Of a stretch of DNA of 18,815 nucleotides, positions 12,827 to 18,815 are shown piece after piece (position 1 is the stretch's first letter; the number at the start of each line of letters is the position of its first letter). Below the pieces are notes generated by a model. It was not told the DNA's origin, did no database searches, and was given only the letters and a program-made list of their open reading frames with translations. The stretch is from Candidatus Saccharimonadales bacterium (GTDB taxonomy: Bacteria > Patescibacteriota > Saccharimonadia > Saccharimonadales > Saccharimonadaceae). Location of the stretch: contig JASLCP010000031.1 in assembly GCA_030151825.1 (NCBI GenBank), positions 1 to 18,815 of the forward strand, given 5' to 3'. The translations under genes and the position numbers were made by a program.

Positions 12827-15800
12827 TTACGCCTCCTTTCCTTCATCAAATTCTTCAGCTGTTTCAATAGTGAGTCCATCGGCCTCAAAATCGACATCGT
12901 CAGATTCATCAAGCACGACTTCCTCTTCGTCATCCGCTACAGGAAGTGCTGGCACGGTTTTATCCGCTGGGCCGGCTTCGGCGATGACTTCTTCGGCGTC
13001 AACAATCACATGTTCGCCTTCTTCTTGCTCGTCAAGGAGGTCAACACGCAGACCAAGTCCCTGAAGTTCCTTCACGAGGACGTTAAAGCTTTCTGGTAGT
13101 TTTGGACCAACAATCACTTCGTCCTTGATGATTGATTCGTAAGCTTTGGCACGACCGTAGACATCGTCTGACTTGATTGTCAGCATTTCTTGCAGCGTCG
13201 TTGCAGCACCGTATGCCTCCAGTGCCCAGACCTCCATCTCTCCGAATCGCTGACCACCATTTTGCGCTTTACCGCCAAGTGGCTGCTGGGTAACCATCGT
13301 GTATGGACCAGTCGAACGAGCGTGGATCTTGTCGCTGACCATGTGGTGCAGCTTGATCATATGCATGACACCAACCGTCGTGCGCTCTTCAAAGGCGTCA
13401 CCGGTGCGACCATCGAATAGCTGCGTTTTACCATCGCTGGCAAGACCGGCCTTTTCGAGTTCGGCACTGATAATGTCGTTTGGCACACCGTTAAATGGAG
13501 GTGTTGCAACCTTGTATCCAAGGGCACGTGCTGCCATGCCAAGGTGCGTTTCAAACAACTGTCCAATATTCATACGGCTTGGGACACCAAGTGGGTTCAA
13601 AACCACATCAACCGGCGTACCGTCTTCCATGTATGGCATGTCTTCGACAGGCAAGATTCAGGCAACAACACCCTTGTTACCGTGACGACCGGCCAACTTG
13701 TCACCAACGCTGATTTTGCGTAGCTGAGCGACAAAGATTTGGATTTGCATCAACACGCCAGCTTTCAGTTCGTGACCGTTTTCACGAGAGAAAATCTTGA
13801 CACCAACGACTTTACCGCCACCAGCGTTGTTCATACGCTGTGAGGTATCGCGAACATCCTTGGCCTTTTCGCCAAAGATAGCACGAAGAAGTCGCTCTTC
13901 GCTTGAAAGCTCTTGCTCACCCTTTGGTGTAATCTTACCAACGAGTACGTCGCCAGCTTTGACTTCTGAACCAACCTGGACAATACCATCTTCGTCGAGA
14001 TGGCGAAGTGATTCTTCTGATACGTTTGGAATATCCCGAGTAACGATTTCTGGACCAAGCTTGGTTTCGCGGACTTCAACGGTGTAGTCTTTGATGTTGA
14101 TACTTGTCAGCGCATCTTCTTTGACAATACGATCAGATAGAACGATCGCGTCGTCCATGTTGTAACCTTGCCATGGCATAAATGCCACTGTTAGGTCACG
14201 ACCGAGCGCCAGTTCGCCGTCCGCAACTGAGGCACCTTCGATAAGGATACTTCCCTTGCTGACTTTGTCGCCACGAGATACACGAACCTTTTGATTGATC
14301 GAACGATCATCGTTGCTCTTGGCAAAGTGAATCGGCTCGTAAATCTTTACGCCGTCCTTATACTTGACGTGTACTTCGTCGCCGTCGGCACGAACAACTT
14401 CACCGTCAGCCTCGGCAACAATCAATTGGCTGGTGTTACGCGCGATTTCCGCTTCAACGCCTGTACCAACCGTTGGTGCCTCTGGAGACAGTAGGGGTAC
14501 CGCCTGTTTCTGCATGTTCGAACCAGTCAACGAGCGGTCGACACGGTTTTTCTCGATAAATGGCACCAGGCTCGCAGTCGAACCAAGGATCTGCTTGTGT
14601 GCAGCGTCCATAAAGGTCACATCACCTGCGTCAACTTGCTCTGGCAGAAGGCCGTTACGAGCACTCACGCGCTCTGCGACAAATTTACCTTTTTCGTCAA
14701 GCTTTGCACCAGCATCGGCAATCACTTCGGTGATTTCTTGGCTAGCATCAAGATAAACTACTTCATCAGTGACGACACCGTTTTTAACGCGGAGATATGG
14801 TGTTTCGATAAAGCCATACTCGTTGACACGTGAATATGCCGCGAGGTTCAGTACCAACCCAATGTTGGCACCTTCTGGCGTTTCGACAGAACAGATACGG
14901 CCGTAGTGAGTTGGGTGCGCGTCACGAACATCAAAGCCGGCACGTTCGCGAGAAAGACCACCAGGACCCATCGAGCTAAGGCGTCGTTTGTGCGACAATT
15001 CAGCCAGTGGGTTGGTTTCGTCCATCAGCTGTGATAGCTGGCTGCTCGCAAAGAATTCACGAACTGCGGCAACAACTGGACGAGCATTAATCAGCTGGCC
15101 TGGAGTCACTGTTTCAATTTCGCTCATTGACATACGGTCCATGGCGTTACGTTGCATGCGGAGCATACCAACGCGGAACTGACGGGCAACCAATTCGCCA
15201 ACCAATTTGACACGGCGGTTTGACAATGCGTCGATATCATCAGCAGGATCTTGGGTATTGTTGAGACGAATCAATTCGCGGATAATCGCAATCAAATCGC
15301 TCATCTGGAAGACACGATTTTCGGTCGTGTTGGCAACTTCCAGGCCAAGGCGCTGGTTCAATTTGTAACGACCAACACGGCTGTAATCAAAGCGTTTAAA
15401 GTCAAAGAACATACGCTCAATCATACTACGAGCGTTTTCGACAGTCGCCAAATCACCTGGTCGCAGACGGCGGTAGACTTCGATCAATGCCTCATTTGAA
15501 CCGCGTGCTGGGTCCTTTTCGAGGGTTGCGTCGATATATTTAACATCACCGGTGTCAACATCGGCAAACATTGTCTTGATTTCGCTGGTTTTGTTGTGGC
15601 CAAGTGCGCGCAGTAATGTCGTGACAGGCAACTTGCGGCGGCGATCGATTTTGACATAGATGACGCCAGCGCTTGAGGTTTCGAATTCAAGCCATGCACC
15701 ACGGCCTGGGATCAGCTTGGCGCCGTAGTTGTTGCGACCGGCAACACTATCAGCAGTAAAGAACACACCCGAGCTACGAATTAGCTGACTGACAACAACG

Positions 15801-16189
15801 CGTTCAGTACCGTTAATAATAAATGTTCCGCGGTCAGTCATCCATGGATAATCACCAAGATAAATTTCTTGCTCTTTGACTTCGCCGGTCACCTTGTTGG
15901 TGAGCTCAACATTGACGTGCAGTGGCGCATCAAAGGTGAGGTTGTTTTCTTTAGCGTCAGCTTCACCCGTCTTTGGATCTTGAAAGTGATATTCCTTAAA
16001 TCGCAGTTCGAGCTTTTGACCAGTATAGTCCTCGATTGGGTTTAGTTCTGCAAAAATCTCGCTCAGGCCAGTTTCAACGAATTCACGCCAGCTGTCCTTT
16101 TGGTGAGCGATGAGATTTGGCATTGGTAGAGCGGTGTCCTCACTTGTAAAAAACACACGCATACCAGCTGTAGGCTTGGTTTTTGCCAT
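12827..16189 (-). CDS. rpoB: DNA-directed RNA polymerase subunit beta, interrupted by an in-frame TGA
   Basis: RNA polymerase beta, 1120 codons before the TAA. Present: the rifampicin region (residues 382-406, SSQLSQLMD to SHKRRLSS, with Gln, Asp, His, Arg and Ser contacts kept and Phe514 of E. coli as Leu), PWQGYNMDDA, and the active-site stretch GDKLAGRHGNKG with both catalytic lysines (831 and 839). Codon 844 is TGA (13658-13660) where relatives have Lys or Arg; the same frame then continues ILPVEDMPY to the normal C terminus, so there is no frameshift. No Shine-Dalgarno or good start is seen after the TGA. After ELQGLGLRVDLL an acidic tail of about 68 residues follows (roughly 28 Asp/Glu). 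The start ATG at 16189 has GAGG 7-8 bases upstream. Because the gene is essential, the TGA is a sequence error, a recoded codon or a suppressed mutation. Confidence 0.95.
13658..13660 (-). other. In-frame TGA codon in rpoB
   Basis: The minus strand reads GTT GTT GCC TGA ATC TTG CCT, in frame with beta-subunit homology on both sides. The position corresponds to Lys1078 of E. coli beta. A single C-to-T change from CGA (Arg) would create it. Confidence 0.95.
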
Positions 16190-16278
16190 ATTTTATCCTC
16201 GCATTGGTTATGACCCGTCGCACTGCAGTACTCGAGATCGGTTGTTAGTGAATTGGCCCGAAGATTCACTCAGTTTGG

Positions 16279-16305
16279 ATTACCTCTGTTGCCATCAGGG
16301 GTAAT
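16279..16305 (-). promoter_or_regulatory. rpoB leader hairpin
   Basis: In the RNA, ATTACCCCTG pairs with CAGAGGTAAT (10 positions, one C/A mismatch) around a 7-base loop. It is close to the predicted transcript start (about 16313) in a leader of about 124 bases and has no T tract; it may regulate rpoBC or protect the 5' end. Confidence 0.45.
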
Positions 16306-16319
16306 TTCTATTTGGGCAT

Positions 16320-16328
16320 AGAATACCA
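16320..16328 (-). promoter_or_regulatory. rpoB extended -10 promoter
   Basis: Minus-strand TGGTATTCT (extended -10). No clear -35 at 17 bases. It shows that rpoBC has its own promoter in the 210-bp gap after clpP and is not behind rplJL. Confidence 0.5.
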
Positions 16329-16399
16329 AACTACACTACTTCTTGGTACTTATTGTGCCTGAAGTCGCGCAAATATGCAAGGGGTAAAATAAGAAAGGG

Positions 16400-16996
16400 C
16401 TACGCTTTCGTAATTATCTGATCAATCAGTCCGTATTTGACCGACTCTTCGGCGCTCATCCAAAAGTCGCGATCGGCGTCTTGTTCGATTTTTGCCAGTT
16501 TTTGACCGGTGTTTTTAGCAAGAATTTTGTTTAATTGTTGTTTGAGGAAAATGCCTTCGCGCAAGGTAATCTCTTGGTCGGAAATCTTGCCTTGAGTGCC
16601 ACTGGATGGCTGATGGATCATAATTCGACTGTTTGGCAGCGCAAATCGTTTCCCTTTCGTCCCGCTCGAGAGAAGGAATGCACCCATACTCGCCTGCAAG
16701 CCAATGCCAATCGTCTGCACATCCGGCGCAATAAACTGAATCGTATCATAAATCGCTAGGCCATCATACACGCTGCCGCCAGGGCTATTGATATACAGTT
16801 TGATATCCTTTTTCGGGTCTTCGTATGCCAAATGCAGCAGCTGCGCCACCACAATATTGGCCGTATGCTCGTTAACGTCTTCGCCCAAAAAGATAATGCG
16901 TTCGTTTAATAATCGTGAATAGATATCAAACGCTCGTTCGCCGTCGCGCGTCTGTTCAATCACCGTTGGTACTAGATAGTTGCTTGGCTTTGTCAT
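16400..16996 (-). CDS. clpP: ATP-dependent Clp protease proteolytic subunit
   Basis: ClpP forms the 14-mer serine protease chamber that works with ClpX or ClpC. 198 residues. The catalytic triad is visible: Ser103 in QASMGAFLL, His128 in MIHQPSSG, Asp177 in ADRDFWMSAEE. Other family marks are YINSPGGSVYDGLAIYD and the C-terminal YGLIDQII. Unlike many ClpPs there is no long propeptide. I chose the ATG at 16996, not 17011: TATACT stands exactly six bases before it, so +1 falls on the ATG and the mRNA should be leaderless; no Shine-Dalgarno is present. A perfect CIRCE operator covers the -35 region, so HrcA probably represses it. It follows tig and the small gene, as in the common tig-clpP order; clpX is not in this window on the clpP side. 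Confidence 0.97.
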   Translation of the reverse strand: MTKPSNYLVPTVIEQTRDGERAFDIYSRLLNERIIFLGEDVNEHTANIVVAQLLHLAYEDPKKDIKLYINSPGGSVYDGLAIYDTIQFIAPDVQTIGIGLQASMGAFLLSSGTKGKRFALPNSRIMIHQPSSGTQGKISDQEITLREGIFLKQQLNKILAKNTGQKLAKIEQDADRDFWMSAEESVKYGLIDQIITKA

Positions 16997-17002
16997 ATTT
17001 CT

Positions 17003-17031
17003 AGTATACAAAAAATTAGCACTCGTTGCAA
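17003..17031 (-). promoter_or_regulatory. clpP promoter
   Basis: Minus-strand TTGCAA (17026-17031), a 17-base spacer and TATACT (17003-17008), then six bases to the ATG. The -35 hexamer lies in the loop and arm region of the CIRCE element. Confidence 0.75.
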
Positions 17032-17042
17032 TAGAGTGCTAA
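17016..17042. promoter_or_regulatory. CIRCE operator (HrcA binding site)
   Basis: Exact consensus TTAGCACTC-N9-GAGTGCTAA. HrcA bound here would cover the -35 and spacer of the clpP promoter. On the minus strand the two arms extend to 12 bp and are followed by a T run, so the same element can fold as a terminator for the RNA coming from the small gene upstream. hrcA itself is not in the window. Confidence 0.92.
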
Positions 17043-17063
17043 TTTGAATGGTTTCAAGGACAG

Positions 17064-17286
17064 ACTCCCAGCCAGAGTCATACTATGTGTCCGATATTAC
17101 AGGTAAAACTGGGGTTATCGCGCCTGAAACGCCTGATTTCGCCGAATTCGACGATTGAGGCCGAACAGACGGCCAGCGGCGACAAAATAGCCGCGGTAAC
17201 GAAACGCCTGAATAGCCACCATTGTCAGGATACTGTACTTGAGCGTAACAGCAGTGTTCATTGCTACTCCTTACTTGGCTGGGAGT
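17064..17286. repeat. Long-range inverted repeat flanking the small gene
   Basis: ACTCCCAGCCA (17064-17074) and TGGCTGGGAGT (17276-17286) are perfect 11-bp complements 201 bases apart, one at the extreme 5' end of the predicted mRNA and one in its 3' UTR. Confidence 0.7.
17115..17261 (-). CDS. 48-aa basic small protein with structured mRNA
   Basis: A small gene between tig and clpP. The product begins MNTAVTLKYSILTMVAIQAF, continues through a Gly/Phe/Arg segment (YRGYFVAAGRLFG) and ends in a strongly basic tail (NRRIRRNQAFQAR), so it is cationic and amphipathic. Family unknown. Support is strong for its size: AAGGAG lies five bases before the ATG, a near-consensus promoter (17295-17323) starts transcription at about 17288, and the end is a TAA. 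The first bases of the mRNA (ACTCCCAGCCA) can pair locally with GGAGT of the ribosome binding site or, over 11 bp, with TGGCTGGGAGT after the stop codon (17064-17074). Small amphipathic peptides with such 5'-3' pairing are known from type I toxins such as Hok, but there is no direct evidence of toxicity. Confidence 0.65.
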   Translation of the reverse strand: MNTAVTLKYSILTMVAIQAFRYRGYFVAAGRLFGLNRRIRRNQAFQAR

Positions 17287-17294
17287 ATACTTAT

Positions 17295-17323
17295 ATTATA
17301 ACACTATTTTGTGTTTAATTCAA
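17295..17323 (-). promoter_or_regulatory. Promoter of the 48-aa gene
   Basis: Minus-strand TTGAAT, a 17-base spacer and TATAAT with an extended TGT before it. The -35 lies inside the last codons of tig. +1 is near 17288. Confidence 0.8.
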
Positions 17324-18581
17324 CTAGGCGGTCGATCGTTTTGTCTGTAATCAAACGATTCGCGATATCTCGTTGGATTTCTGGTGTCGTAAAGTCTTGT
17401 CCCGATTTGTTGCCGTATTGTTGCTGGTACTGGTTGATTTTTTCAGCCAGCTCTTCATCGGTCGCTGTTACCTTTTCCACTTTTGACAGTTCGGCAAGCA
17501 TCAAGCCAGCCTTGACGCGCTTTTCGGCGGCGTCTTTCACTTCGCTGTCAAGCCACTGCTCTTTTGTCAGTTTTTTGCTTTCCAAATACATATCAAGGTT
17601 CATGCCCTGATACATCAGATTTTGCGTCATATCCTGTTCGATACTGCGCATTTGATCCTGTACCAAAATTTCTGGGAGTGGAATCGTGCTTTTTTCGATC
17701 AACTGATCAAGCAGCTCGTCTTTCAGCGTATCAAGCGCCTCATTTTCTTTCTGTTTGGTAATCTCGCGCTTGATGTCGTCTTTCAGCTCGTCAACACTAG
17801 TGAACGGACCGGCTTTTGCGGCCAGTTCATCGGTCAGCTCAGGCAACACAATTTCTTTCACTTCCTTTAGCATGGTCGAGAACACAACCTTTGCACCAGC
17901 CAAGTCTTTGGCGTGATAATCAGCTGGAAATGCAAGGTCTAGGTCGAATTCATCACCGGCTTTGTGTCCGACAATACCTTCTTCAAAACCTGGGATAAAC
18001 TGGTTTGAGCCAAGCTGCAACGTGTAATCGTTTGCTGTACCCCCGTTAAACGCTTCACCGTCTTTTTTGCCGACAAAGTCGATAACGACTTCGTCACCGT
18101 CCTTGGCAGCACGTTCGACTGCTTTCTTTTCGGCAAAGCCTCGGCGCATACGTTCGATAATATCGTTGACGTCTTTGGCAGTAACACTCACCTTGCCCTT
18201 TTTAGCGGTCAGCTTTTTGTAATCGCCAAGCGTTACTTTTGGCAAGATTTCGGTCTCGGCAGTAAATTCGAGTTCTTTACCGGGGACAAATTTTTTGACC
18301 TCGACCTGTGGGCGGTCAAGTGCCTGGATTTCTTCGGCAGTAAACGCTTCGGCAACCGCCTTGCTCAATGCGTCATCAAGGGTCTGCTGTCCAAGCGCAT
18401 CAGGGTTAATATTCTTTGCCACGACACTCGCCGGTGCCTTGCCTTTACGAAAGCCAGGGACCTTCATATCTTTGGATAGTTTGGTCAGTGCAACCTGTTC
18501 GGCATCACTGAGTTCTTTTTCACCGAGAATAATGGTGAGCTCTACTTTGGTATCTGATAAGTGTTTCACAGTTGTCTTCAT
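17304..18581 (-). CDS. tig: Trigger factor (ribosome-associated chaperone, peptidyl-prolyl isomerase)
   Basis: 425 residues, the usual length. The N-terminal ribosome-docking loop VPGFRKGKAP is at residues 41-50. An FKBP-type PPIase domain follows at about 155-245 (GDEVVIDFVGKKDGEAF, FIPGFEEGIVGHKAGDEFDL), then the long helical C-terminal chaperone arms. It binds near the ribosome exit tunnel and shields nascent chains. The ATG at 18581 begins the standard MKTTVKHL end; the longer in-frame start at 18623 overlaps the promoter and is rejected. The promoter TTGAAA-17-TATGAT gives +1 about 3 bases before the ATG, and no Shine-Dalgarno is present, so the mRNA is nearly leaderless. It ends with TAG inside the promoter region of the small gene. 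Confidence 0.97.
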   Translation of the reverse strand: MKTTVKHLSDTKVELTIILGEKELSDAEQVALTKLSKDMKVPGFRKGKAPASVVAKNINPDALGQQTLDDALSKAVAEAFTAEEIQALDRPQVEVKKFVPGKELEFTAETEILPKVTLGDYKKLTAKKGKVSVTAKDVNDIIERMRRGFAEKKAVERAAKDGDEVVIDFVGKKDGEAFNGGTANDYTLQLGSNQFIPGFEEGIVGHKAGDEFDLDLAFPADYHAKDLAGAKVVFSTMLKEVKEIVLPELTDELAAKAGPFTSVDELKDDIKREITKQKENEALDTLKDELLDQLIEKSTIPLPEILVQDQMRSIEQDMTQNLMYQGMNLDMYLESKKLTKEQWLDSEVKDAAEKRVKAGLMLAELSKVEKVTATDEELAEKINQYQQQYGNKSGQDFTTPEIQRDIANRLITDKTIDRLVELNTK

Positions 18582-18590
18582 ACTCGGACT

Positions 18591-18619
18591 ATCATAACAG
18601 ATTAGAACAGGTCTTTCAA
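18591..18619 (-). promoter_or_regulatory. tig promoter
   Basis: Minus-strand TTGAAA, a 17-base spacer and TATGAT with an extended TGT. +1 near 18584, ATG at 18581. Confidence 0.75.
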
Positions 18620-18667
18620 TCAACCCTCATCACCTCACCTTCCATATTGCAATGAAAACCAAAGTAA

Positions 18668-18698
18668 TAAGGACAGAGGATGGGCCACTGACCTTATC
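18668..18698 (-). terminator. Possible terminator of the right-edge gene
   Basis: On the minus strand AAGG, CAG and GG pair with CC, CTG and CCTT, separated by two T/T mismatches, around a 5-base loop. It is followed by ATTACTTTGGTTTTC. The stem is imperfect and the T tract broken, so the call is weak. Confidence 0.35.
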
Positions 18699-18705
18699 TG
18701 GCGCA

Positions 18706-18815
18706 CTACTTGTGGTCAACAAACAGCCGCATAAACATGAACCGCTCGACAGACTGCCCATTCGCTTGGAATGAGGTCAACCTGAGAGCCAGTTTCTTAT
18801 CCAGTTTCAGCTCGC
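18706..18815 (-). CDS. C-terminal end of an unknown protein (partial)
   Basis: The last 35 codons of a minus-strand gene entering from the right edge: ELKLDKKLALRLTSF, then a Gly/Gln turn and ERFMFMRLFVDHK, ending in TAG. Composition is protein-like and the strand fits the neighbours. Too little is present to name it. A weak terminator-like hairpin follows and the tig promoter is separate. Confidence 0.55.
   Translation of the reverse strand, partial: ELKLDKKLALRLTSFQANGQSVERFMFMRLFVDHK

Noticed and set aside
12827..13654. The second part of rpoB as a separately translated gene (split rpoB)
   Set aside because: The only early start would be a TTG two codons after the TGA, with no Shine-Dalgarno; homology runs through without gap, so one interrupted gene is simpler.
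13658..13660. Selenocysteine at the rpoB TGA
   Set aside because: The position is a basic residue in homologues, not Cys, and I see no obvious SECIS-like stem directly after it.
13360..15060. Rifampicin resistance from the rpoB sequence
   Set aside because: The main drug contacts in the region are conserved; the Leu at the Phe514 position alone is not enough to claim resistance.
8869..16304. Many plus-strand ORFs of 60-220 codons opposite rpoB, rpoC, rpsL, rpsG, fusA, clpP and tig
   Set aside because: They mirror strong minus-strand coding frames, have odd compositions (Cys, Trp and His rich), and lack promoters and Shine-Dalgarno sites.
18652..18774. Plus-strand 40-codon ORF near the right edge
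   Set aside because: It lies opposite the partial minus-strand gene and tig upstream region, has no ribosome binding site, and would be the only gene ending in TGA.
1..18815. CRISPR arrays, insertion sequences, tRNA or rRNA genes
   Set aside because: No regularly spaced direct repeats, transposase-like ORFs, or tRNA T-loop/acceptor patterns were found on either strand.

Overview
The window reads as a chromosomal housekeeping locus of a Patescibacteria/CPR bacterium, most likely a Candidatus Saccharibacteria (TM7) relative. This assignment rests on my recognition of the RpoB, RpoC and EF-G sequence style, the rpoB-rpoC-rpsL-rpsG-fusA gene order and the compact spacing; no database search was possible. 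Base composition is close to balanced. I see no CRISPR array, insertion sequence, phage gene, rRNA or tRNA.

Layout from right to left, because most genes are on the minus strand: the 3' end of an unknown gene (18706-18815); tig (trigger factor); a previously hidden 48-residue small gene (17115-17261) with its own strong promoter; a perfect CIRCE operator over the clpP promoter; clpP; rpoB; rpoC; a 64-codon orphan gene followed by a string of hairpins; rpsL-rpsG with a structured leader; then a 5.6-kb stretch of mixed-orientation genes that separates rpsG from fusA. That stretch holds an Xre/MbcA-like small protein, a plus-strand coding remnant, an aminoglycoside-phosphotransferase-fold kinase, a secreted small protein, yajQ, a PAP2 phosphatase, a seven-helix membrane protein and an unknown 344-aa protein. 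fusA is cut by the left edge of the window.

The genes cover transcription (RNA polymerase beta and beta'), translation (S12, S7, EF-G), and protein folding and turnover (trigger factor, ClpP under probable HrcA control). Three things stand out. First, rpoB carries an in-frame TGA at codon 844, directly after the active-site HGNKG motif, and none of the 17 gene ends visible here uses TGA as its stop. Second, two core machines have unusual key residues: EF-G has NKIN instead of NKxD in G4 and lacks the SA motif in G5, and RpoC has lost the cysteines of both zinc sites. Third, many promoters have an (often extended) -10 box placed so that transcription should start on, or within 3 bases of, the start codon, which points to leaderless mRNAs for clpP, tig, yajQ, the kinase and others. 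Ribosomal-protein, polymerase and EF-G genes instead keep Shine-Dalgarno leaders.

Other candidates for undescribed biology are the small gene between tig and clpP, whose mRNA 5' end can pair either with its own ribosome binding site or with its 3' end; the CIRCE hairpin, which may also terminate that transcript; and the hairpin string at 8518-8669.
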